A DNA stretch of 64,000 bases from contig NZ_SJPA01000007.1 of the NCBI RefSeq assembly GCF_004332115.1, positions 1 through 64,000 of the forward strand, given 5' to 3'. Under the pieces are notes generated by a model that worked only from the letters and a program-made list of their open reading frames with translations, was not told the DNA's origin and made no database searches. This DNA is from Chlorobium sp. N1. GTDB taxonomy: Bacteria > Bacteroidota > Chlorobiia > Chlorobiales > Chlorobiaceae. The position numbers were made by a program, and so were the translations under genes. Shown in pieces: positions 34,630 through 44,856 of the stretch. Numbering within the stretch: the first letter of the stretch is position 1; each line of letters starts with the position of its first letter.

Positions 34630-36150
34630 TCAGCTTTGGACATTCTGCCCGGGAGACGTGTCCAAATCCGAAACGTTGAGCAGCCGGTACTGTTTGCGGG
34701 ATTTTTCGAATGCATTGCAGGCCTTCATCCGGCTGATCACCCGGTCCAGGTCGGTGTAGTCGAATGCCGCAGTCCATTGCCGGATATGCTGCATGGCCTC
34801 AATGAACGGTTCGGGCCTGCTTTGCCGTGTGAGGACCCGAAGACAGTCCAGATACTCTTCCCTGAAAAGCGTCGGGACGATGATTCTGCCGGCGTTCACA
34901 ACGGACAACTCCGCGTTCATGGCGAGGCGTGCGAGTCGTCCGTTCCCGTCAATAAAGGGATGCACTTCCGAGACAATGAACATCGCCAGCAGCGCACGGG
35001 CCATACCCGGCGGGACCGAGGGCAACAGCTTGCTGCCTTCGATAAGGGTCCCACGTACGTTTCTTGGTGATACGAAGGTTGTGTTCCCGGCAAAATTCTC
35101 CCTGTCCTTGAAATCGCCGGGAGACGCTTCAGGGCGTTCTTTCATGAGGTCTGCATGACGCTGTCGCAACTGGTGTAGCACCGCTTCGCCGATTGCCATC
35201 GACTGGTTTGCCCATCCGGGATTGATCGCCTGTCGGAACACGCCGAGAATGTCGTGCGAATCTTTCGGGCGCTGATCGATGATTTTTCCCTCAAGTACGA
35301 TTTGCCGTGCCTCTGAGACGTCGAACTCCGTACCCTCGATGAAGTTGCTGAAATAGGACTCAAGGAATGCAAAATTGATGCGGGCGGCTTCGCTTCCGGT
35401 CGGTGACGCGTTCTCCGGGAAATCCATGACCCGCAAAACAGCTGCCAGCGCTTCAAAAAGCGCAAGCCGGCCGGCGTCAACAGGCGTACCCGCAGCCAGG
35501 GCTTTTCCGGCAACGGTCCCAAGTCGGGCGCTTTTTGTCCCGAGAATGGTGCCGATCAGCTCGTTCAACACCTTGTATTCCTTGTCGAATCCCAGGAGCG
35601 GCGCAAGGCCAAGAGCTTCATCCCTGATCCGGTTGAGCGCTTCGATGCCTCTGGATTCGTACATGTTTACCAGGCGCTCTTCAACGGCGGTGCGGCCCAT
35701 GGCTTTTTTGATCGAACCACGGCTTGCCGCAAGATTTTCCAGGAGCATCCTGGCCGGAGAAGGGAAGTAGATATCTCGCCCGGACATGGGCAGGTCACCC
35801 GCAACCTGTCCATGCCCCCTGACGAGGATCACGTTGAGCCCGGGCAGCTTGACAGCCCTGTTGTAACTATAGCTGAGGTGTATGACTCCATCCACCGGGA
35901 TGCCGCCCTTGAAGGCGCTTCTGAAACCAATCACCGCCCCCGGAAACAGTGCGGCAAGGAGCCTTGTCCTGTGCAGTGCAACGATGGCAGGCCACTCGTT
36001 TTCAGGGCTGGCACTGAGAACCCCGGGGACAATTCGTGCCAGCTCACCTCTTTTCAGTCGCCGCTGTGCCGCTCTTATTTCAGCAGTATTGAGTTCGGCG
36101 TAGATGATCAGCGAATCATCGGTTGTCGTGTTTTTCAGCGATCTCTTCAT
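34630..36150 (-). CDS. Fic-domain AMP-transferase with AbiEi-like N-terminus
   Basis: 506 residues. The N-terminal 190 residues resemble an AbiEi-type winged-helix antitoxin (TAEIRAAQRRLKRGELARIV, GIPVDGVIHLSYSYNRAVK, FPSPARMLLENLAAS). The C-terminal Fic domain has the catalytic loop HPFIDGNGRLAR (HPFxxGNGRxxR, about residue 405) and an upstream inhibitory helix SNFIEGTEF (S-x3-E-G), so activity is probably auto-inhibited. Fic enzymes attach AMP to target-protein hydroxyls. Having both a toxin-type enzyme and an antitoxin-like domain in one chain suggests a self-contained regulatory or defence unit. Confidence 0.88.
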   Translation of the reverse strand: MKRSLKNTTTDDSLIIYAELNTAEIRAAQRRLKRGELARIVPGVLSASPENEWPAIVALHRTRLLAALFPGAVIGFRSAFKGGIPVDGVIHLSYSYNRAVKLPGLNVILVRGHGQVAGDLPMSGRDIYFPSPARMLLENLAASRGSIKKAMGRTAVEERLVNMYESRGIEALNRIRDEALGLAPLLGFDKEYKVLNELIGTILGTKSARLGTVAGKALAAGTPVDAGRLALFEALAAVLRVMDFPENASPTGSEAARINFAFLESYFSNFIEGTEFDVSEARQIVLEGKIIDQRPKDSHDILGVFRQAINPGWANQSMAIGEAVLHQLRQRHADLMKERPEASPGDFKDRENFAGNTTFVSPRNVRGTLIEGSKLLPSVPPGMARALLAMFIVSEVHPFIDGNGRLARLAMNAELSVVNAGRIIVPTLFREEYLDCLRVLTRQSRPEPFIEAMQHIRQWTAAFDYTDLDRVISRMKACNAFEKSRKQYRLLNVSDLDTSPGQNVQS

Positions 36151-36672
36151 TGATTCGATATGGGTGTCGCAAGTTTCTCTTTATAGGTAAGGTTTTGTCG
36201 TAAAAAACAATTTAGCGGGAATCCGGGGAAATGGCAAGAGGATGGAAAAACTCTCTGCCCGACTTGCGTCTTTCAATTTTCGGCAGCTGAACCGACAGCC
36301 AATGACGGTATGGTACGGCCGGAAGGCGGCTCTCTTTTTGATCGTGTTGTCTCCATTCAGGAACAGGCAGGGGGGAGTGTGCTGAGAGCAGCCGATACCG
36401 GCTGATTGGCGGGGACGTCGTACAAGGAACCACAGGGGTGGACATCGGGCTTAATATGGCCTGCCTGCCATATTGGGCGTTATCCGTTCGTCTGAAACCC
36501 CGACCTGCTTCGGCAGAGGGTTTCCCACGGACGATCCGCTTCGTTTCCGGGCGCTTGTGCCGTTGATCCGGATCGGACCCACGGGATTCGCCGGACCCGA
36601 TCCGGCGTTTTGGATGAGCTCCGCTCCGGCCAGCTTCACATCCCCCCCTGCATCGAGCACGATCCTCCACGT
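36151..36672. other. Stretch without a recognised gene
   Basis: 522 bp between the Fic gene and the prepilin-peptidase fragment. The minus-strand frame of the fragment runs on (LDAGGDVKLAGAELIQNAGS and onward) to about 36451 but matches no family I know. A TATGGC/GCCATA palindrome lies at 36457-36474. Confidence 0.4.
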
Positions 36673-36830
36673 CAGCGCCGCCACGGCGATCGCCGGTCCG
36701 AACGGCCACTCGGCCGCTCTGTCGATCTTCCCGAGCCTCTGCCACAGGAACTGCCAGAGCGCGGTGCCGAGCCGGGCCCACGCCACCACGTACCGTACCC
36801 CGGGGTCTGCGCCCATACGCCATGGCGGCA
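36673..36830 (-). pseudogene. Second copy of the 3' end of the prepilin peptidase gene
   Basis: The minus strand encodes GVRYVVAWARLGTALWQFLW, QRLGKIDRAAEWPFGPAIAV and AALTW, closely matching the C-terminus of the intact tadV at 38223-38927. Nucleotides 36673-36807 align with 38244-38374, including a 36-bp identical block (36673-36708 and 38244-38279). The two copies have the same orientation and enclose the AAA ATPase gene. Confidence 0.85.
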
Positions 36831-36914
36831 GATATCCTTGATTCAGCAGCCCTTCGCTTTTGCATGGAATCGGCATTGCTCAGTTGTTTATATCGATTTA
36901 TAGCGAATTATTGT

Positions 36915-36920
36915 TATAAT
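36915..36920 (+). promoter_or_regulatory. -10 box of the AAA ATPase gene
   Basis: TATAAT in an AT-rich stretch 45 bp before ATG 36965. It is embedded in an inverted repeat, TTATAGCG...CGTTATAA (about 36896-36930), that could be an operator. Confidence 0.45.
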
Positions 36921-36964
36921 GCGTTATAAGTTGATATAAATAGCCTCTTGCCGGGATTAATTTT

Positions 36965-38146
36965 ATGGATAAAATCAGGAACCCGTTTTCACCGGGGGCC
37001 GGGGCTCCGCCGCCAGAACTTGCTGGCCGGGATGGCGTATTGGAGCAGGCGTCCGTCCTGTTCGCCCGTGTTAGGAACCAGCGAGCTGAAAAGAGTTTCA
37101 TCATGACTGGTCTTCGAGGTGTAGGCAAGACCGTGTTGCTCAATGAAATGGAGCGGATGGCCCGGACAGAGGAGTATCGCACAATATTTCTTGAGGCTTC
37201 GGATCAAAAGCCGCTTGCCGTTCTTCTCGTGCCTCAGTTGCGCTCCCTTTTGTATGATCTTGATCGTATGGCGGGTGCTGGGAAGAAGGTCCGGCGCGGG
37301 TTGGCTGTATTGAAAAGCTTTGTGGCGGCCATAAAAGTATCTTTTGGAGATATCGAGCTTGGTCTTGATATCGAGCCGGAAAAAGGTACAGCTGACAGTG
37401 GCGACCTGGAGATTGATCTTCCTGGTTTATTTATCGCCGTCGGTGAGGCTGCTGAGGAGCGGCAGGCGGCTGTAGCCATATTCATCGATGAAATTCAGTT
37501 TTTTACGAAAGCTGAACTCAATGCACTTATCATGGCCATGCATAAAATGCAGCAACGTCGGCTTCCTATTGTGCTTGTTGGCGCAGGGTTGCCGATTTTG
37601 CCCGGTTTGGCCGGTGATGCCAAGTCCTATGCCGAGCGTCTTTTCAGTTTCCCTGAAATCGGACCCCTTGACCGGGATGATGCAGTTAAAGCTCTTCAGG
37701 GGCCGGTTATGGGTGAGGGGGTGAGTTTTGAGAAATCGGCATTGAACGAGATCTTCACATGGACCAAAGGGTACCCGTATTTTCTTCAGGAATGGGGCTA
37801 TCAGGCTTGGAACCAGGCTGATGCCACGCTAATCACGCTACGTGTCGTAAAAGATTCTACCATCCATGTGGTCAATCGTCTCGATGAGAATTTTTTCAGG
37901 GTGCGTTTCGACCGGCTTACCGATGGTGAGAAACGATATCTGAGGGCAATGGCTGCTCTGGGGCAAGGGCCTTATCATACGACGGAAATTACCCGGCAGC
38001 TGGGAGTTGAACGGAGTACGGCGTTGAGTGCCGTACGTTCAAAACTTATAAAGAAGGGAATGATATACAGCCCCGCACATGGGCAGCTGAGTTTCACGGT
38101 TCCGCTTTTTGATGAGTTTATGCGACGTGCGATGCCTGTTGCATGA
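36965..38146 (+). CDS. AAA/STAND-like ATPase (archaeal-type ATPase family) with C-terminal winged helix
   Basis: 393 residues. The N-terminus NPFSPGAGAPPPELAGRDGV precedes Walker A MTGLRGVGKTVLL (about residue 45) and Walker B AAVAIFIDEIQFF (about 175), then LPIVLVGAGLPILPGLAG (sensor region). The C-terminus is a winged helix (TTEITRQLGVERSTALSAVR, KKGMIYSPAHGQ). This matches stand-alone ATPases related to the archaeal ATPase/Orc-Cdc6 type, which bind DNA or effector proteins. It is convergent with tadV and bracketed by two copies of the tadV 3' end, so it arrived by insertion. A defence role is possible but not shown. Confidence 0.8.
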   Translation: MDKIRNPFSPGAGAPPPELAGRDGVLEQASVLFARVRNQRAEKSFIMTGLRGVGKTVLLNEMERMARTEEYRTIFLEASDQKPLAVLLVPQLRSLLYDLDRMAGAGKKVRRGLAVLKSFVAAIKVSFGDIELGLDIEPEKGTADSGDLEIDLPGLFIAVGEAAEERQAAVAIFIDEIQFFTKAELNALIMAMHKMQQRRLPIVLVGAGLPILPGLAGDAKSYAERLFSFPEIGPLDRDDAVKALQGPVMGEGVSFEKSALNEIFTWTKGYPYFLQEWGYQAWNQADATLITLRVVKDSTIHVVNRLDENFFRVRFDRLTDGEKRYLRAMAALGQGPYHTTEITRQLGVERSTALSAVRSKLIKKGMIYSPAHGQLSFTVPLFDEFMRRAMPVA

Positions 38147-38222
38147 TTTTATAGGGGGGGGGAATACCAATGCCACTGCTGTCGGTGGATCCGATTCCAT
38201 CGGGCGCCTCATGTTCCCCGCC

Positions 38223-38927
38223 TTACAGCGCCATCATCCGGAACAGCGCCGCCACGGCGATCGCCGGTCCGAACGGCCAGTCGGCAGCTCTGTCGATCTT
38301 CCCGAGCCTCCGCCACATGAGAAACCACAGCGCGGTGCCGAGCCCGGCCCACACCACCACGTACAGTACCCCGTAGAGTCCAAGCCAGGCCCCGAGCGTC
38401 CCGAGCAGCTTGATGTCCCCTCCGCCGACTCCCGTCTCCCCCCTGAACCGGCGGTAGAGCTCCCCGAGACCTCCTACGAACCCCGCCGCCAGTGCGGCCG
38501 ATGCGGCTGCTGCCGCCAGACCCTGCCCGGTGAGCCCGAGGTGGCTCGAGAGGAGGCCCCCCGCCCCCAGCGGCAGGACCACCGCGTTCGGCAGCATGGT
38601 GGTGTCCCAGTCGATGAGGGCGAGCAGGAGCAGCGTGCCGGAGAAGAGCGCGAGCGCGAGCGCCTCCTGTGGCGTCGCGGCGATCCACGCGCAGCGCACC
38701 GAGAGGAGCGCGGCGGCGACGGGTACCCAGATCTTCCGGGCCGGCGGCACGGGAGCGGCGATGCCGCCGCCGGGGCCGATCCACCCTTCAGGGGAGGCGC
38801 CCGTTCGCTCGAGCCGCCGGGCGGGTATCCGACGCGCGAGCGGGACGAGGGCGATGCCCGCCAGCAGGCCCATCGCCGCCCAGAGCGGGAGGAGCACGAG
38901 GCGGGGGAGGGGGAGTTCGGGGGTCAT
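38223..38927 (-). CDS. tadV: Tad prepilin peptidase (locus 1)
   Basis: 234 residues from ATG 38927 (ATGA overlap with tadC). A polytopic A24-type aspartic peptidase with catalytic aspartates in IDWDTTMLPN and the GGGDIKLLG (GxGD) motif. It cleaves the Flp prepilin leader at the inner membrane. The N-terminal methylase domain of PilD is absent, as usual for TadV. It is the last gene of the leftward tad operon; its 3' end is duplicated 1.5 kb downstream behind the AAA ATPase gene. Confidence 0.9.
   Translation of the reverse strand: MTPELPLPRLVLLPLWAAMGLLAGIALVPLARRIPARRLERTGASPEGWIGPGGGIAAPVPPARKIWVPVAAALLSVRCAWIAATPQEALALALFSGTLLLLALIDWDTTMLPNAVVLPLGAGGLLSSHLGLTGQGLAAAAASAALAAGFVGGLGELYRRFRGETGVGGGDIKLLGTLGAWLGLYGVLYVVVWAGLGTALWFLMWRRLGKIDRAADWPFGPAIAVAALFRMMAL
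38244..38374. repeat. Direct repeat of the tadV 3' end, partner of 36673-36807
   Basis: About 130 bp in direct orientation with 36673-36807, with a 36-bp identical core and scattered differences elsewhere. The pair frames the AAA ATPase insertion. Confidence 0.85.
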
Positions 38928-39853
38928 CTCTGCAGCGCCTCCAGCATCTGGATCATCGCCGGGCCTAGGAGCACGAGCATGAGGGTGGGGAAGATGAAGA
39001 GGATGAGCGGCAGGACCATCTTCACCGGGATCTTGGCGGCCAGCTCTTCGGCGCGCTGGGTGCGGCGGGTGCGCATCATCTCGGCGTGCACGCGGAGCGA
39101 CTCGCCGAGGCTCGTGCCGAAACGGTCGGCCTGCACGAGCATGGAGACCAGGTCGTCGAGGTCCTCGAGGTTCGAGCGCAGCGCCAGGTTCCTGAGGGCG
39201 TCGATCCGGCTCGCCCCGGCGCGCATCTCGATGGAGGCCAGGTAGAACTCCCCGGCGAGCTCCGGGCAGCTCGCGGCCATCTCGCGGGATATGCGCGAGA
39301 TCGCCGAGTCGATGCCCATGCCCGACTCGGTGCAGGTCACCATGAGGTCGATCATGTCGGGGAGCGTGTCGCGCATCTTTCCGCTCCGGCGGGAGGTGAG
39401 GAGGCGGAGCGCCGTTTCGGGGAGGTAGTAGCCGAGGGCGGCGGTCACGACGACGAGCATGAGGATCCGCATGGCGGGGATGTGGGGGTGGCCGACATAC
39501 AGGAGCAGCCCGAGCCCCAGCGGCAGCGCCAGCGTGAGCAGGCTCTTCAGGGCGTAGTAGTAGAGCGGGGCGCTCTTCTGGCGGATGCCCGCCCGGAGGA
39601 AACGGAGCCGGACGGCGGAGTCCTGCCACCCCTCCTCGGGCAGCGAGAGGCGCGAGAGGGCGGTGACGAGGGCGGTGACCCTGTCGCTCCGGGCGCCCTC
39701 TGCGAGGGAGCGCTCCCCCGGGCTGCCGGGCCTCATCGCCTCGATGCGTTCCCTGAGGGCGCCTTCTCTCCTCCAGTGCCGGGCGAGGAAGACCAGCGAG
39801 GCGGCGGCGGCTCCCGTGAGGAGGACGGAGAGGATCTGCAGTGCGGTTTCCAT
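38924..39853 (-). CDS. tadC: Tad pilus inner-membrane platform protein TadC (locus 1)
   Basis: 309 residues. N-terminal membrane helix (LQILSVLLTGAAAASLVFLA), middle helices (ILMLVVVTAALGYYLPETAL) and the T2SSF domain LPDMIDLMVTCTESGMGIDS with DLVSMLVQADRFGTSL, then a C-terminal helix VKMVLPLILFIFPTLMLVLL. Together with TadB it forms the platform that the TadA ATPase acts on. Its start is six bases from the tadB stop. Confidence 0.92.
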   Translation of the reverse strand: METALQILSVLLTGAAAASLVFLARHWRREGALRERIEAMRPGSPGERSLAEGARSDRVTALVTALSRLSLPEEGWQDSAVRLRFLRAGIRQKSAPLYYYALKSLLTLALPLGLGLLLYVGHPHIPAMRILMLVVVTAALGYYLPETALRLLTSRRSGKMRDTLPDMIDLMVTCTESGMGIDSAISRISREMAASCPELAGEFYLASIEMRAGASRIDALRNLALRSNLEDLDDLVSMLVQADRFGTSLGESLRVHAEMMRTRRTQRAEELAAKIPVKMVLPLILFIFPTLMLVLLGPAMIQMLEALQR

Positions 39854-39858
39854 CGGCC

Positions 39859-40823
39859 TTACACCTTGATCTGTACGATGCGGTTGAGCAGAAAGAACCC
39901 CACGCTCATGAGCCCCCCGCCGATGAGGAGCAGGGTGCGGCCTTGTTCGGTGGTCCAGAGCAGCGAGACGTAGCCGGGGTTGATGAGCATGAGGATGGCG
40001 GCGAGCGCGAAGGGCATGCTGCCGAGCACCCAGCCGGAGGCCCGCCCTTCGCTCGAGAGGGTGCGGACCTTGCCGCGCAGCTTGATGCGCTCGCGGATGG
40101 TCCCGGAGAGCCCTTCGAGCAGCTCGGTGAGGTTGCCTCCGGTCTCGTGCTGGATGACGAGCGAGATGACGAAGAAGCGCACGTCGCTCGAGGGAATGCG
40201 CAGGCCGAGCTCCGTGATGGCCTCCCTGAAGGGGATGCCGAAACCGATCTCGTCGAAAACGGTCTTGAACTCCTCGCCTATCGGGTTCGGGAACTCCCGG
40301 CCGACCATGCCGATGGCCGAGGTGAGGCTGTGGCCCGCGTGCAGGGCCCGCGTGACGTAGTCGAGCGCTTCGGGGAGCTTTGCCGAGAAGAGGGCGAGTC
40401 GCCGCTCCGCCCTTCGCCGGAGCCAGAGGAGGGGCAGGGCGCCGGTCGCCGTCGACGCCGCAAGGAGCGGCAGCGGGCCGCTGCCGCGCATGAGCCCGAG
40501 CAGGAGGACCGAGAGAAAGAGCGCGAGCATGAGCAGGAGGAGCTTGCCGGCCGTGAGTCGGCTGCGGGCCCGCTGTATCAGCGCTTCGAGATTCCTGAAC
40601 GCGGCCGAGCGTTCGTGCAGCAGGATTTCCAGCTCATGCTCCCCGAGGGCGCGCTTTCTTCCCGTCTCCTTCGCCACTCCGGCCTGCACCTCGCTCCGGA
40701 TGCTCTCGATGCGCCGGTGGCGGGCATGGCCGCGCCGGTCGAAGAAGTGCGCCCACACGCCGTAGGCGACGAGCATCAGGAGCACGACCCAGAGGAAGAC
40801 GAGGATGGAGAGAAGGGTCGGGT

Positions 40824-40827
<4 letters not shown>
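39859..40827 (-). CDS. tadB: Tad pilus inner-membrane platform protein TadB (locus 1)
   Basis: 322 residues from ATG 40827, which overlaps the tadA stop (ATGA); the longer open frame upstream is a shadow of tadA. Membrane helices near residues 5-25 and 95-135, T2SSF domain LPEALDYVTRALHAGHSLTS, FDEIGFGIPFREAI and VIQHETGGNLTELL, and a C-terminal helix pair. It pairs with TadC to build the pilus assembly platform. Confidence 0.92.
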
Positions 40828-42268
<1,441 letters not shown>

Positions 42269-42293
<25 letters not shown>

Positions 42294-43414
42294 GGCGATG
42301 GCTGTTTTGGTGCGTTGCCGGTGAGTTCCGCGGCCCAGTCCAGGAATGCGCGGGAGAGCTTCGAGCGGGGGAGCAGCTCGACGAAGGGCCGGCCGGCCAG
42401 GAGCGATTCCTGCACGGCGCCGTGGTCCGAGGGGAAGCGGCGGCCGACCGGCCGCTGCACCACCGATTCGATCTCCGGGCAGGTGACGCGCGCCTCTGCG
42501 TCGGCGCGGTTGAGGATGATGTCGATCTGCGAAATGGGTTTCTCGAACGCTTTCCAGAGGTTGAGCAGGAGGCCCGCCCTCCTCAGCGAGGGGAGCGAGG
42601 GGGTGGTGACGACCAGGAGGTCGTCGAGGTGCTCGAGCACCTGGATCCCGACCCGGTCGAGCGAGCTGCCGAGGTCGATCAGGACGAAGTCGTAGAAGCA
42701 GGTGGCCACCTGGATCAGCTCGCCGACACGCTCGGGTTCGACGGCGACGGTCTTCTCGAAGGTGGAGGGCGAGGGTATGAGGTCGAGCGTCTCCGAGAGC
42801 CGGTGCACCATGCTCTCGAGCAGCGACTGGTCGAGCCGGTCGCTCTCTTTCGAGATGTCGGCCAGGTCCTTGGGGTGTTTCTCGGCGGTGAGGTACATGT
42901 CGAGGTCCCCGAAGGGCAGCGAGACGTCGATGGCAAGCACCCTCGTCCGGGGCTGTTCCGAGAGCGCGGAGGCGAGGTTGGCCGTCGTGCAGGAGCTGCC
43001 GTCCCCGCCCTTCGAGGAGACGAACCCCAGCACTCTGCCCGGGCAGGCTCCGGAGCCTTTCGTGCGGAGCTCGGCGCGCTCGACTACCGTTCCTATCGTC
43101 GCCGGCAGGTCGTCGGCGACGACCTCGCGCACGCCTGCCTGCATGAGCTGCAGGAGCAGCTCGGGCCCCGTCTGGGGGTGGAGGACGACGACGGCCGCCT
43201 GGGGCAGCGTGATGCAGAGCTTCTCGACCGCCTGCCGGAATCGGATCTCCGAGGGGTCGAATCCTTTCAGGAAGACCAGGTCCGGCTTGCGGGAGGAGAG
43301 CTGGCGCAGCATGGCGCCCGCCTCGCCTGTCAGCCGGACGAGCTGGTGGCGGCTCTCCATGAAGGGGGCGTCGGGGATGTCCCAGGGTTCGGGGGAGTAG
43401 AGGGCGATCTTCAT
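42269..43414 (-). CDS. cpaE: CpaE/TadZ-like localisation ATPase (locus 1)
   Basis: 381 residues. The N-terminal ~125 residues form a receiver-like domain (DLVFLKGFDPSEIRFRQAVE, VVVLHPQTGPELLLQLMQAG). The C-terminal ParA/MinD-like ATPase has a deviant P-loop, VSSKGGDGSSCTTANLA, and AIDVSLPFGDLDMYL as the switch region. These proteins position the Tad machine at the pole. The serine after the second glycine pair replaces the usual lysine-threonine (KGGxGKT), so ATP turnover may be weak; the paralogue has the same change. Confidence 0.88.
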
Positions 43415-43420
43415 GGTCTG

Positions 43421-44458
43421 TTATTGGACGAGTATGGGTGGAGTGCGGGCGCCGTAATCGATGCCCTCGCCGCTGCCCGGATCCAGGCCCGCAAACATGG
43501 CCATGTCGATGAAATGGCCGGTGATGTACTTGCCGCCCTGGTTGAATCCGTCGATATGGAAGCCGGCGATGGCGACGATGGGTTCGAACGAGTCGGTATC
43601 GACCTCTTCGACGACGAATATGGCGACATCGGTGCCGACAGGAACCTCGCTGTAGAGCGTGGCCTTTGCTCCCGGCTGGATATAGGTGTCATCGCCGATC
43701 GAGAGCGCCGTCGTATTGCCTCTTTCGATGAGATCGCGCATGAAGGGGACGTCGGGATTCTTCTGGTCGGACTGGAAGGTGGTCCACTGGCCGGAGAGCA
43801 CGTCCTGGCCGTCGAAGGTGTAGACGGAGCCGAGCCTGATGGAGGGCGCTTCGCCGTCCGCGTCGAGGACTGGAGAGCCGCTGAGGGTGTCCCAGTAGTG
43901 GTCGAGCATCTTCTTGCCGATGACGAAGGGGAAGAGGCCGGAGCCGCCGGCGGGAGCCGCGATTACGGCAACGGCTTCGGCCCGGACCTCGGAATCGGCG
44001 ATGTCGAGGATGGGGGCGAAGAAGAGGGGGAGGGGACCTCCGTTCCGGCCTTCGGCCAGCGATATCCTCGCCCGGACCGCCGGCACGTCTCCCGCCGCGG
44101 CCGCACCGTGCAGCCCGAGCGATGGGTCCGGGATGTTCCAGTAGCCGGTCTCGATCTCGGCGTCGAGGATTGCTTCGCCGTTGGCGACGTTCCTTCGCGC
44201 AAACTCGAGCGCCACGGTCTCGGCCGCCGTCCAGTTGTAGGGGTCGCCGCCCGGGTCGTCGAGCGAGCGGGCGCCGGCCATCGCCGCCGCGTCGGCTGCG
44301 TTCTGCAGTTCGATCCTCGTCAGTTGCACGCGCGCCAGGTCGACCGCCAGTGCGGCAAAACCCAGCAGCACGGGGAGGAAGAGCGCGAAGAGCAGGGCGG
44401 CCGAACCCCGCTGGTTCTCGAGCTGGCTGTGCCTGCAGCGCGGCGCATTCATGCTCAT
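43421..44458 (-). CDS. tadG: TadG-like minor pilin/assembly protein (locus 1)
   Basis: 345 residues. A short positively charged N-terminus and one membrane helix (AALLFALFLPVLLGFAALAV) are followed by QNAADAAAMAGARSL, the signature of the TadE/G-like (Tad) domain. The large periplasmic remainder has no recognised domain. It starts inside the end of tadE (4-bp overlap). TadG anchors or scaffolds the pilus in the envelope. Confidence 0.88.
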   Translation of the reverse strand: MSMNAPRCRHSQLENQRGSAALLFALFLPVLLGFAALAVDLARVQLTRIELQNAADAAAMAGARSLDDPGGDPYNWTAAETVALEFARRNVANGEAILDAEIETGYWNIPDPSLGLHGAAAAGDVPAVRARISLAEGRNGGPLPLFFAPILDIADSEVRAEAVAVIAAPAGGSGLFPFVIGKKMLDHYWDTLSGSPVLDADGEAPSIRLGSVYTFDGQDVLSGQWTTFQSDQKNPDVPFMRDLIERGNTTALSIGDDTYIQPGAKATLYSEVPVGTDVAIFVVEEVDTDSFEPIVAIAGFHIDGFNQGGKYITGHFIDMAMFAGLDPGSGEGIDYGARTPPILVQ

Positions 44459-44856
44459 TCTATCCTCATGCTGGTTCGCGAGGAGATCTGCATGTCTCCG
44501 AACAGGTAGATCCCGGTGTAGGTGCCGCTGACCTCCACGGTCAGGATGTCGCCAGAGACGGTGGATGTGGCCGAGGGCGTCATGGTGCCTCCGAACGAGA
44601 TCAGGTTCTGCCGGCAGAGCTCGAGAGCGGCGGCGTTGGCGCTGCCCGTGATGCCGGCCTCCGTCCTTCCGGCCACGTAGCGGATGCCGGTGCGGGCGCC
44701 CTCGCGGCTCGCCATGGTAAGCACGGTCTTGTCGTAGAGGGCCACCGAAACGGTCACCATGCCGAACGCGAGCAGGAGGAAGAGGGGCAGGATGAGCGCG
44801 AACTCGACGATTACGCTGCCCTTCTCACGGCGGCACTGTTCTTCGGGCGCGTTCAT
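44455..44856 (-). CDS. tadE: TadE pseudopilin (locus 1)
   Basis: 133 residues with the prepilin-like sequence KGSVIVEFALILPLFLLLAF (cleavage before the helix; Glu at the +5-like position), then TGIRYVAGRTEAGITGSANA. Pseudopilins of this type are processed by TadV and act in pilus initiation. It overlaps the secretin gene by four bases and tadG by four bases. Confidence 0.9.
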   Translation of the reverse strand: MNAPEEQCRREKGSVIVEFALILPLFLLLAFGMVTVSVALYDKTVLTMASREGARTGIRYVAGRTEAGITGSANAAALELCRQNLISFGGTMTPSATSTVSGDILTVEVSGTYTGIYLFGDMQISSRTSMRIE

